Part shown: positions 1-12,900 of the stretch, in pieces
Layout: the number at the start of each line of letters is the position of its first letter
How positions within the stretch are numbered: position 1 is the first letter of the stretch
Source: Protonemura montana
Lineage: Eukaryota; Arthropoda; Insecta; Plecoptera; Nemouridae
DNA length: 64,000 nucleotides
NCBI GenBank assembly: GCA_947568835.1
Contig: OX387607.1
Span: 14,027,701 to 14,091,700 of the forward strand
Direction of reading: 5' to 3'
Position numbers and translations under genes: made by a program
The notes under the pieces: model-generated
Database searches by the model: none
What the model was told of the DNA's origin: nothing
Seen by the model: only the letters and a program-made list of their open reading frames with translations

Positions 1-174
1 CAAACCTTTGAAATAATTTGGTTGCACATTCAAAGTTCTAACAACAAAGAACCTTCAAGATAAAGAACCTTGCCATATTGTCAAGCGTAGGAGAATGTCC
101 CTTTGGCGTTCACATCTCCGTCTCGAAACTAAAGCTGTCTGCATTCCGTTGAAACTTTATCTCGTGTGTTTCAG

Positions 175-962
175 CAAGTACTACGAGAAAGACGCGTTGG
201 TGGCAGACCCAGACTACGGATCTATTCTCAGCTCGCTGCTAGGTATGTCCACCCAATCCATTTGCCTTTAGTGTAATGACCTTTATTTGAGGAGCCATGG
301 TGCTTCTCAAACTTGCTTTTAAGATCAATAACTACGGGATTGATTGATTTCTGGGATTTTACGACGCACTGTTTTGACAACGGGTCATTTGACACTGGTC
401 TAATGACTTTGGTTAACAAGGGGGTGATGATGATGAATATGATAAACCTAACGTATAGCCTAAAAGGGAGAAGGGAAATCCGGTAGCCATCCTCTGTCAA
501 AGAACACCAAGGGTTCCACCGGCTTAACGTCTTCTCTGAAGGACGGTACAACTTAACAACAAGATTCCTCCACAAAGCCTTGCTGTCGTGAGGTTGATGT
601 GCAAGACTAATGTCTTAGCTAAATGTCAGACCTAGAATTTATCCCCAATCCAATTACACCCAACCCAGTGCAGTGTTGCTCAGCTTTGATATAAACCAAT
701 AGGAACCGGTGTTTCCAACATGTCAAACTGTTCGGTAATGCGATAAAACGTACTATTTAACGCTAGAATGAATCCCTTGTCAGCATAGTTGAACGTGCAT
801 CTTTGCCCCTGGGTTACAGTCGGTCCGTGCGCACTGGACTATTCGAAGACCAAAACACAAGACCACTTCTGGACGGACCCTCCAGCAGACGAGCTGGTAC
901 AGCGTCACCGCATTTCCAGCGGCCACTCGACGCCGCCCACGTGTCGCCGCCCTGCACTAAAT
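175..962 (+). other. RUN-domain C-terminal part of the SGSM-like protein (exons 175-242 and 820-962)
   Basis: The first exon starts after TTTCAG at 174 and encodes [20 protein letters not shown] plus a few residues; it ends in phase 1 at GTATGT. The second continues with [18 protein letters not shown] and [15 protein letters not shown]. This is the end of the SGSM RUN domain, which binds Rap-type small GTPases in vertebrate homologues. The intron between them holds a reverse SINE copy. The tail from [14 protein letters not shown] is not conserved in detail. The following 1.5-kb intron (963-2496) carries a duplicated 18-base segment at about 981 and 1021, a G20 run and the CCTTG array. Confidence 0.9.
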
Positions 963-3900
963 GTGAGTCCCGTGCACTAAACCTAGCTAACTCTTGCCTC
1001 TTTTTAGTTTGCCACTAGATCTAGCTAACTCTTGCCTCAATTTAGTTGCCAGTCAACCGATTGTTTGATTGCATTCTCGCCTGATTTTGATACTTAAATT
1101 AAGCTGTGAATATAAAGTGATATTTATTTTGAAGTTTACTCTCAATACTTATACACCGTTCAGCGAGAGTAATTTCCGGCAGAGGTGCCACCAAAATGTT
1201 TGAGTTGAAGTGCACTGTCACTTTTCTTAATCATCTCCGCTGATGCCTGCCATTTTCTTTTGTCTTTAAAGCTTTTGTCGCGTCTAGTTCTTTTGTTTTC
1301 GGAGATAATGTAAGATTTTTTTTCTGCCAGTTAAAACAATGCCGGGAGATATTTTGCAAATATAATAAGTATTTTGAAATCCTGCCACTAAAACAATCAC
1401 TGACATTTCTGCTGTGATGGGGGGGGGGGGGGGGGGGGAATTATTATTATTATTATTTTTTTTTATTATAATTTCTGTTGCCAACTTCGAACACATAACA
1501 CACTATCAAGTATAGGAGGTTTCAAAGAAGATTGAACTTTTAATAGACTTGGCAAAGTTGCGATCGCCTGACAGAGCTTTTGGAAAAAAATGGGTTTAGA
1601 TAGCTTTAAAATTGGTGGTTCTAATACAAATGTAACGAAATCGAGGCATTTTTTTGAAGCCCCGACATTATTAATGTTATTTGATTAATATTAAAACATT
1701 AATAGGAATCTTACAAAAGTGTTGAATCTGACTTTTCATTTGGTGGAGGTGCCGTGTTGCTCTACGGGCTGCGTTCAGGGGCTCTTTTTATTCGACATTG
1801 TAAATATGCTGACGTTCCGCTGTTGCAATCAAAACAAATATTTGCTAGAACCAAACAGAATCTTCCAGACACGTACAGAGCAGAATACTTTAGTAGTTTT
1901 CAGCGCCGACGCTTAATTGCACTTGAGCTTCTATTTGTTTTGATGGAGGGGACACAAAGTGGAAAGAATGTCTTACAAAATTAAGCAACCAATAGTGATG
2001 CTTTCTATCTAAACTGGTTAAAAATGACTGCAGCACTGGGTTAGCGTTACGAAGTTTGAATTACTTTCCGTTTCCTTACATAAGCAAGAGATGAAAACTT
2101 GACAATCTGCTGTAATCGTTTCGCCATTTTAGTCCGAGAGATTTCTGAAAACTGACAAGACCCAGATTTTATAATATACGACACAAATTTTGTGCGTCAA
2201 GCATGATTAAACCAGGCACTGTGGAATAAAGTCCCTACCTTCACCCTTAACTTGCATTGCCTTGCCTTGCCTTGCCTTACCTTGCCCTGCCCTTGTCTCG
2301 CCTCGCCTTGCCTTGCCTTGCCTTGCCTTGCCTTGCCTTGCCTTGCCTTGCCTTGCCTTGTCTTGCCTTGCCTTGCCTTGCCTTGCCTTGTCTTGCCTTG
2401 CCTTGTCTTGCCTTGCCTTGCCTTGCCTTGCCTTGCCTTGCCTTGCCTTGCCTTGTCTTGTCTTGCCTTGCCTTAACCCTTACCTTGCCTTTACAGTACC
2501 GGCGCAGTCTACACGCTGGCAGCTCAGAGGAGCCTCACCGGTCGCTGCCGGTGTCGGCCAAGGACTACGTCGAGTCGTTGCATCAAAACAGCCGTGCAAC
2601 GCTCCTCTACGGCAAAAACAATGTGCTCGTGTTGCCGGTAAGACAGCGATAAGCCGCAGCGAACTCAAAAACCTGCTTTGTTTTTGTTGGTTTGTTGTTT
2701 TCTGCATGTTTTTGTCGACTCTCTGACGAAGGTACGATTTCACTTATGACCACAGGACTGGAGCATTAAAAAATAGCATTGGGCAGTTTTATTATTGGGA
2801 ACATTACCACCCTCTCAAAAATTGATCAATTATCCCCGTTTGAGCATCATTTTTCGAAGGGCAGCAGTGTTCTTATTAATAAATACCCTGCACATTGTAA
2901 GAATTTGCAATTTATATCAGATTTCACACACCAATGATAACCGATTGATAAATTTAAATTTAATTACATGTAGGTTTGGTGGTATCACTGATTTTAATGA
3001 TATTTTAGCAAACTTTTCAACATCGAAAGTGTGAACTGAAACAGCTTCCTGTTTGAAACAGATTGTGCAGCAAAGTTGTTACTAAATCAATTTTTACGCT
3101 ATTTTATGATGTTTCCAAAAACGTAAAACTGGCTGAATTCCAAAGTACTCAACTAATCAAACTCCGCATATGTGAGTATCTTTTTTAGATGCACAATGAC
3201 AAAAAATATGATTAACGAATAGATATCGTGAATCATCACATTTCGGATTTATTTAATTTGATTTTTTTTTGTGATTTTTCGTTGCGTTTTTATGCTTTGT
3301 TCAACGAGAGATCAATATGTCAATCACAAAAACAAAATTTCACGGGGCAAAAAGAAAATCCTTGGCCCTTATTTGAAAAGTTCCACACTGTATTGGATTA
3401 CAGTTTTCCTCCTACTTTAACTGCAGCGCGAATATATTAACCCGTCTAATAAGCCCAACCTGATTAACCAAATATACCTAGAGGCGAGGTCACGCTTGCT
3501 AAAATCTTGGAATTGGCTGCAGAGATTAATGCCCGTGTCAGGGTCTGGCAGTAACGAGAAGGAATGGAGGATTCTGACTCGGTCTGGGTCTGGGTACGAT
3601 TCCTGCGTGGTTGCGTTCCAAGAGACATGCCGCCCTTTGCACACAATTCGCTCAGTGAAACAATGCTTTAAGTGGGCCAAGGTTAATCCAATTCAACCAC
3701 ATAAACTTACTTGGGACGGGTAATTTGGCATTGTGTTATTGTTGCAAAGGAAACGGGTTAGAATGAATTAGATTATCAATTAGCAAAGGTCGAGAGTGTT
3801 TCATTAATTGTTTGGGTATGGATGTAATTGATGTTACAGAAAGATCTGACCGAACCAATGCAGGGCTACTTGTCACTGCACCAAACGGCCCAATCGTTGA

Positions 3901-6900
3901 CCATAAAGTGGACGCCCAACCAGTTGATGAACGGCTACTCTGAATCTGAAGTACAGGACAAGAGGTAAGTACTCTATTAGACCAAGACCGGGCAGGCACA
4001 GTTTGTTTTCAGTTACACTGAGAGTTTTTTTTTGCGTATTTGTCACTGATCTCAAATAATCTGGCTAGATCACAGGATTTAGCCAGCTGATCAAAATTGA
4101 AGTCGTGCAATCCATTGTTGACAGAAGTTAGGAGTTTCTAAATACGAGATGTCCCTATGATTTCAATGATAATTATAGAGTTTTTGAAACACGTTTTCAA
4201 TCAATTTTGACTATTCAAGTGAAGAAAACGATAAAAAAGCTAAACACTTATAATATCACGGGATCTTTGGGAGAACTGAAAATCAGGGACCATCAAGATA
4301 GCGGCTTTGGCTAAAAGATATTCAGGTTATTTGATATCAGTGGTATTTTTCACCAGCTGTTTTGGATTTTAACACAGAAGTTGTTCGCCGAGAAGGGAGT
4401 GGCATTATCTACATATTTCCAGGGATTTGGATTCCCATAAGACTGGTGTGCACCGTTCTTTACACCTAAAGTTAAATTCTGGAAAATTAAGAATAAGTTA
4501 GGTTAGATTTAGTTTAGAGATTGTGATACGAGATGGTCTTCACAGAAGTTACCGTAAGGTCACAACTCCTAATCCTATAGCAGTTCACGAGAATTTTTTC
4601 TCAACCTCTCGACAGCACGGACCTGTTTCGAGTTGTACCGTCCTTCGGAAGGGAAGTTAAGCCTGTGGAATCCCCATGTTGCTGTTCGACAGTGGTCCAG
4701 ACACCCTGTTCCCTCTCCTCCCTTCTGGACTAGGTAAGATACCTCATTACCCACCCATTCACCGAAGCCATACGAGCACAGTGCCACAGGGTTCATTATC
4801 AAAACAGTGCGTCGTCAAACACCAGAAATCAATCGATCGACTCTTGTTTCTCACCGGGCGCTGTGAGGAGAAGCGTCGTGTCAGTTTACCTGACCCTGTC
4901 ACCGGCAAGCCACGAGCGCCACCTGTCAGAAGGCTCTCCGCCGGGCCACAATCTTCGTAGTAAGTCAGTCCGGGTCCTTGGTGGTGGTGGTGGTGGTGGT
5001 TGCTTGGTGATGGGTTACTCACATTACAAAGAAACGCGTCGGGACTGGAACGGTACAATGTGCACTTAACTGCTTGGTTTTGGACTCGATCTGGCATTTT
5101 AATTATTTAGTTATCTTTAGACTGATTAACAGTTGGTCATAAGTATTTAGGATTCTAGAGTGAAAAAGGTAAGGGTGAAATAATGCACGTTGGGAATCAC
5201 AAAACGTTTTATGAACAGCTGCAATAAAACAGCAGTGGCTGATGTTATTTTTGACAGTTAAACAAAAAAACGCGCGGTATTTGGTGATGGTTCTATGAAT
5301 GTGCTGTGATATTTTAGGTTATGTTTTCAACGAAATAGTAAGTCAAGTTTTCAGAGGAATGTTCTGCCCATTCAGTGGTGAAGCCACCATTGCAAAGCTC
5401 TCTTGAGTTTGCCATAAGAGCTAATGGAAACAAATGGATAGGTACAAATGGCTTTGAAATAGTACCTGCTCTTACTGGCTTATAGTTACTGATTTATATT
5501 TTGCTTGCTTGCGATTGGTTAGTCGAAGACTCGCAAACTTCTACTACCAAGTGATCTTGGTCTAAGTAAATTTTAATAATTCAATACCGTGGTCGTAAGA
5601 TCACGATAAGATAAGTTTCTGTTTCTCTTTGTATTCCAGACTTTTTGGGAATGGAGTACAGTTGGCAATATCTCTCCCCCGGGCGCTGAACCGGGTCTTT
5701 GAGACTCGAGGCCTTTATACACAGCGCTTTTTACTTATATTGCCTAGCCTTGGTGGTTGCTACGTTGATGAAAATTTTGTGGAACTAAAAATTGGTCTAC
5801 GTAGCATATTTTTTCTTTCAATATCTCGATGTTTGAAAGGAAATGAAGGGAAGATAGGGAAGAAGTTACGTGTAGGTATCTGAGTGGTCGATAAAGAAGT
5901 CAGCAAGGCACAAACTCGTAGTGTCCATACTTTCTTTCGAGCTCTAGCTTTGAGACAATTTATTCAAGTGTTTGCATACTGCGGTATTTTAGGTGTAAAT
6001 GGTTTAACGCCCCCCCCCCCCCCCCCCCCATTCATAAGAAACTCATGCTCATGTCGTCTTGCGAACGTAGAGAGGTTGCTTACTTGCCTTCCTTTTTACT
6101 GGCTACACTTTAAAAGTGAACTCGTAATCAAATTGAGTGACTTCATTAATCCCAGTCAATTCTCTAACGATTGAACTAATTTAGACGACTTATTGCAATA
6201 CTTGGTAAAACAACAGAGCAATAACAATCTAATAAAGTCAAAAGTCCTTCAAGTAAGCTTAATGCGAATCGTTCATGGAGTGTACTTAAAATAGTTAAAT
6301 GAACGTTAAAGAAATCGAGTATATCACTACGAGTTTTTTAATCATTTTATTTTCCACTAATTAAATACTCAGTATTTTATATGTATACTGAACACTTAAT
6401 ACCAAGTATTTAATTATAGGAGGGTTAAATTATTTTCTAAATCGACCAAGTGACCTCAGAATTGTTCCTCCATGCAGTCCCTGGATTTGCTGTGACTCTT
6501 GAAAAATGAACATAAAAGCACATTTTGAGCATTCTACATTGACTCTACAACCCCCAAGACTTGCGACGGATATATATTTAAAACAGAGTTTTTGAATGCT
6601 AAGTGAAAACAACTCAAATTCGCAACTTGTTTCTATTTTCAACAAGGGTGACATTTCTCCGATAACAAAAGAACTAAAAAATGTAAAAAATTGCTTTGTC
6701 TAGGTACCTACCCTAAGTGCATCTAACTACAGATCTAACTAAAAAAAAGTCAATGTCAACAATTCAAAGAACTAAAATATTTAACATTTTCGATATGAAA
6801 TTACCTAGTTTTTTCAAAACTAGTGCTAAGGTTAGATATAACTTAGACATGAGTCTAAAAACTATGATGTTTACTGAGTTATAATGTCCAATGCAGTAAT

Positions 6901-9900
6901 ATAACTAGCTCTCCCTATCCCACAACCCGTGTCCATGATGCCATCTAAACGCCCCACCCGTGTCCACAGCGCCTACTGGGACTACGCCATGAACGTGCGC
7001 GTGGACGAGATTGTCTACGTGCACTGCCACCAGTCGGAGAGTGGCGGTACCGTCGTGCTGGTGGGCCAAGATGGCGTCCAGCGACCTCCGATACACTTCC
7101 CACGCGGCGGCCATTTGCTTGCTTTTCTCTCCTGTCTGGAGACTGGATTGTTGCCTCGAGGCCAGCTGGACCCACCGCTGTGGTCGCAGCGTGGCAAAGG
7201 TTGGCTGCTTTTTTCGCTCTTTCATTTTGATTTCCACAATTAAAACCAACAGTTAAAATGGCCGACTTTGCGATTGGTATCATCTGTTGAAATTACAAGA
7301 AAGCTTTCTGGTCGGCCACTTTAACTGATGGTTCGCTGTACACATGGTACTTTCTTTTGATATTTTTACTCTCACGTTTTTTTTTGTTATCACTTATAGT
7401 TGCGCTAAAAGTATTAAAAAGTTTTCTCAACGTTTTGCAACGAGTTTCAGTAACTTTATCAAAGATTAGAGGTCGACTGACTTTACGTGTAAGAGTGAGA
7501 CGACTCTATGAATTTTGCCCCTGAACGCAGCCCGCAAAGCAAACTTGGCACTTCCACAACGAAAAAAATGCGTCCAAAAAGCTGTAAAAAATTGTAAAAG
7601 AACTTGCCCCCGAACGCACCCTACAGAGAAAACCCGCTGTCTGCACTTAAGCAATCTATGTGAGAATATACTACTATGTAAGACGTCAAAAAGGCAATCT
7701 TCAAAGACAAACATATTCATTTTATCTGTTCGGGTGAGAGGTTGGAGAGATGAAAGTTAGTACATCAACTTCACTCGCCTTGCTTATCAACCTAATGACA
7801 GCATGGATTTGTTGAGGAATCCTGTTGTTCGAGTTGTACCGTCCTTCGGAAGGGACGTGAAGCCGGTGGTCCCCTTGGTGCTCTTCGACAGGAGTAGGCT
7901 ACGTGCCGGCACCGGGTTTCCCCTCCTCCCTTCTAGGCTAGGTTAGGTTCATCATCATCCTCATCATCATCCACTCATTCACCGACACCATTAGATCAGT
8001 GCTGCAGGGCCAGTTGTCAAAACAGTGCGTCGTTAAACACCACAAATAATAATAATAATAATAATAATAATATTCATTTTATAGCAAATTTGGAGTAACT
8101 GGGAATTATTTTCGCAAAATACACCATGACCGGTTAAATTTACATAAAATTCGTACATAAACCTCAATTTTCACCCTGCCAAAGGTCAATGTAACACTTG
8201 GTGAAGCAGTTCTGTATTCTCTTGTTGGAACCTGCCCAGGACTCACGACCTCCTCGCTTTCTTAGGCAAGGTCTTCCCCAAGCTTCGGCGCAAAGGCCGG
8301 GCTCCAGTCACAATGCGCTCCGACGAGCTCGAGGAAGAGTCCACTGACTACGTCTTCAGGATCGTCAGCAAGGCACGTCACGAAGACTACCGTGAGTGCC
8401 AAGACAACTTTAAGACATTCATAGAAGTAAGAGCAGATCTTACAGGGCCTCTCGTTTCCTGCCCTTGGCCTTTCTTTCCGTATTTCTTCCACATTGTTGC
8501 TAAGACTCATAATTATAATGCTCATAATTTTAGGTATATTTACTATAAGCATTTAGATTTAGTTTTCTTAGAATGTTAGAAAAATACTTTTTCTTTAAGA
8601 AATACATTGCTTTTAAATAGACAAATTGATTATCTTGTCAACTTAAACGTAAGTTTTCAATTTTTGCAGAACTAAATTAGGAAGAATTTAAGTACTTTAA
8701 TGTTTAAAATCTTTTTTTATGTCACAGGCCTACGAGAAAATTAAAACAACTTACCAAAATCTTTTTTTTTTGTTACATTTTGAGTTCTTGTAACTGTTGC
8801 GTTGAGCACCCATTTTCCAGATTCAAGTCTCAAGTTTCCATTTCAAAATTTAACTGCCAAAGCTTAGTTTAGACAAAAGAGAAAATTCAAAAGTTGCTTG
8901 GGTTAAAAAAATATCCTGAAATAGTCAGGAGATGAATTGTGACAGTTCAACTTATCGCGTGTCAAATGGTTACAAAAGAGTGCACAAATTTCATACTAAA
9001 ATTGTTGGTTTTCTAAAAAATGTGTAAAAAGCTATGAAATTTTGAGTAAAGCTATAGATTTTTAGTTTGACTTGCATCTGAAACTCAGGTCCTCGCGAGA
9101 TCACCAAAGTTAAGCAACACTGCGCTGAGTCAGGTATCGGATGGGTGACCATCACACACATGACCAGTTCTGTTCAAACAAACGATTGTTTCTGCGCTGC
9201 GCAGTCGCTGGCCAGGAGTTGATGGATCCCGGCCCGTTCCACGCGCAGCTGGGCAGCTTTCAGGCGCTGCAAAGCCGGGTGCGTGCGCAGCTAGCTTCCA
9301 CTTCAACAGCAAGCTCGACTTCTTCTAGCAAGTCGCTAAGTTTGGATCCCGGCTCGGGTAGTGACATGCCTGACAGCCCCAAGCCACCAGCTGAAGACGC
9401 CGGCAAAAACTCTTCCAAAACTACGGCCAAAAACGTGGCCACTCTAAACGGACACAAGCAGCTGTCCTCGGGGTGAGTTGGAAATGATCAGCTAAGTCTT
9501 TAAGATAAATGAAAAGTAAAGGACAATACTAACTGTTTGTGGACTTACTTTGTGTGGCACTCTGTCAGATGATAGTTCCTATTATCTTGACAAGGAAACG
9601 GAGAGAGATTTAACGACGCACTCTTTTGACATCTTACCATGAAAACAAAGACATGTTTTACGGAAATATTTTGCTTTACCCCATACCAGTTAGCTCACAT
9701 CTATTTTAGCCAATTCATGGGTCTCCCCCACCCCGTACGAGCCTAGATGAGTCTGAGCGACTCGCCCGGACTCGCGCGGTAGCTACTGTACGTAATATAG
9801 CGCTGCACACCGACTTACGCTGACTTAAATTTCATTGACACTATTTGTCTGATCGAGATAATACTAACATTTTTTTGAAATCGTCGTGCTTTAGGGCAAA

Positions 9901-12900
9901 TAATAGCAAATTATCGCAACCAAAATTGTATTTTCTGGTGAGATTTCGGCGTTGAAACACGGACGGAGTTTTTTACTCATTTTAACACCATTAAAAACAA
10001 TCATTTTATTTGGAATTAAATAAGAAAGTTGTCTGAAAACTTCCTATTCTATCAAGATTATTATTGGAGATGTAATAAAAAATTGAAAATTACTCAACCC
10101 TATTCATTCTCGGAAAACCGAAGGCGACAACAAAAAGTTTGTTTTTCCGAGTTTCCCAAAAATTTCCCGCAGAATAATTTTTTGAGTGTTTTATTAGTGA
10201 CTCAGCAACACGTGAGAATAAAGCCTTGCAAAAAGATTTCCTCTAATGTTGATTTTCACGTTTCGTATGAACCCCCTTAATAAGGTGCTATGGTACCTTT
10301 ATCAGTTTGCCATTTCAAAGCCTTTAGTTTCAAAAAGAGCATATCAATAGCCCCTACTCGCCCACAGGGACTCAATCCAGCTGGTCTGCGACACAATGAA
10401 GCGCCAGATCATCTCGCGAGCCTTCTACGGCTGGCTGGCCTACTGCCGCCACCTCTCCACCGTACGCACCCACCTCTCGGGGCTGGTGCACCCAGCCATC
10501 GTGGCAGGGGTCGGCGCTCACGAGGGTCTCACCAAGGAACGATGGGCGGCGATGCACGTCGAAGGGGTCGTCGCCGATAGAGAGGAAGTCTTCCGGCTCA
10601 CCTACTTCGGCGGGGTGTGCCATGAGATTCGAAAGGAGGTTAGGAGCCTGCAGATAACGACGCATTTGAAGATTTGTGGCCTTCCTAAGAGATGCACTCG
10701 GGACTAGACGAGATGTCTGATCCAAGTCTTTGGTGTATCAGTGGAAAACCTAGCTATGGCCACCTTTTTTGGCAAACTACACGATGGTGGGTGCGGGGAA
10801 ATGGTGTTTCATCGTTTTCCAAGCTGTCAAAAATATTTTATAAACCGACTTATGTCTGGTTTTCCATTTTAAACGGCTTGTTGTAGTGGGAGCTTAAAAA
10901 TTACCATGACGACACTTTGAAACTCAACTCATAGTTGGAGAATTTGGTACAGCCAGACTTGACAAACGGAGCTGAATCTTACTGTAGGACTCTGCAAACC
11001 CATTTCTGTTGCCATTTTGTTGATCTTAGTTTATACCTAAATAAAAAACTAACAGTCTTTGTCTTGCAGACGTGGCCCTACCTTCTTGGCCACCACCTGT
11101 TTGGCAGCACGCCGGCCGAACGCTCGGAGCGCGACGCCAAGACGCGGCAAGACTACGAGACAACCATGTCCGAGTGGTTGGCTGTTGAGGCTATCGTTCG
11201 ACAGAAAGACAAGGAGGCTATGGCTGCCAACCTCGCAAAGTTGTCGTCGGAGAGCGTCAGTGCCGAACATGCGCCGGCGAAGGCCACTCTGGCGAGGGAC
11301 CTCAGTAACGACGTGAGTACACGGTGCTAAAAAGTGTGGTTTGCTTGGTTTATTAGCTTGGGGAAAGATTCCCAATTGTAAGATTTGTTTCTCCTAAATG
11401 TAAATTTTAATCTACAACCTAAGGCATGTTTAATATTTGTAACTCAAACGGTTCGGCCAGAATCCACCTGCAAAATATTTGTCTGAAATCACCAGAGGAA
11501 TTCGTTTCTTCAAGTTATGCCTACTAGCTTTGTAGCTTTCTCGTACTTGTTAGATATCCCCAAAGAGCAGCGAAGTCCTCCACGCCAACAAATACCCCGT
11601 TTACCAAATGCAGGTGTTCGAAGACAACATGAGCATAGCGTCTGACGATGACCAAATCGTCGAGGAGGACGAGAATGAGGAGCGCTGTCCACCTAACTCG
11701 TTGGAGCACACGCAGGCTGATCTTGAGGTGCAACAAAATCTGGACAACCACAGACAAGACTTGAAGGTTACTTGCAGTGTTGGCCCAGGACTGCAATGTC
11801 CGCCCAACTCTGTCGATGACGGCGACCAGGGGAGACTCGTCAACGGGGTGCACGATGGTGAAGAGGACCAGAGGGTGAGCCAATTGAAGCAATATCGGAG
11901 TTGGAACTGGTTAGACTAGATCTTGATTTTTTTGTTGAAATACAACGTCCGTGCTCTGGTCATTTAGCCTGGGTCATTTTGCTTGTTTGCTTATCACTAA
12001 AATCTTATGCAATTGGAATTGAGCAGAAATTTAAAAGCTTAAAAAAGTGCATGAGTTCTGCCAGGATGTTAAAATGGCAAGACTCAATGAATAACAATGG
12101 ATCATTGCAAACCATTAAAGGTTTTATGCCTTTTTAGACACGATGTCATAGTAGAACACCGCCAAACTTTGTATTCTTAAAGTATTCATAAGATATTCAT
12201 AAAATATTCATAAGAATATGCAGACTCCAGCTTCCAATCTTTAATTTGGAGTTTAATTAGAATCACTTGGTTGCTATTTATTTTAAATTTTAAACACGGC
12301 ATCTGAATGGGGCTAAAATCTCCCTTCACAGGTGGCGTCCGCATCATCGGACGAGGGCGTGGTCGCCGACGAAGACTCGAGGCACCACGTAGACCTGGGT
12401 GTAGCTCTGCAGTCGACTGTGATTGTGACCACCAACCCCTCGCTGGATAGCGGCAACCCCGCCGACCAGTTCACCGACGATGCCGGTGAGGGATGCTCGA
12501 CGATGGGATACATTTTTAATAAATTAGCTTTTGATTACTTGTAAATAATATCAAGGAAACAGTTCTAGTTTTCTAGGCTGCACGTTGTTACTTTTTTTCT
12601 AGTGAATCAAACGGTATGATCAATTATAACAACAGCAGTAACAATCAGTTACAAAGAAAATTCATCTTTATCTCGCATAAAAATGATATGACAGGTTGGG
12701 GTGGAAATGTGTGACTCCCAATCCAAGTTAATTTTCTTAGGATTTAAGTCCGATTATGACTGGCTTGCTAGTTAGTTGGAGGGCTCTTGAGCAATTTCCC
12801 CCCAAACCAATGATACCCTGTCGGGTTACAGATGAAAAGGAGTGCGCGATGTTGACCGTGACTGAGGACAACGCCGAGGCGAACGCCGGGGGCAATCGCT

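Larger units (their letters stand above)
2497..8391 (+). other. Rab-binding PH-like region of the SGSM-like protein (exons 2497-2637, 3840-3964, 6970-7199, 8266-8391)
   Basis: Four exons encode the most conserved block outside [80 protein letters not shown], then a [11 protein letters not shown] and TDYVFRIV segment. In RUTBC1/2 this region forms a PH-like fold that binds Rab9A. The long introns hold SINE copies (4598-4860, 7726-8069), a TGG repeat at 4978-5000 and a C20 run at 6010-6029. I see no extra exon in 3965-6969 or 7200-8265. Confidence 0.88.

Noticed and set aside
2252-2726. Three overlapping forward ORFs rich in Leu, Pro, Cys and Ala
   Set aside because: They are readings of the (CCTTG)n array; only the exon at 2497-2637 is real, in one frame.
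9092-9177. 5S rRNA gene
   Set aside because: Only the 3' half resembles 5S; the 5' half and the end are missing, and the same fragment is dispersed with a SINE body.
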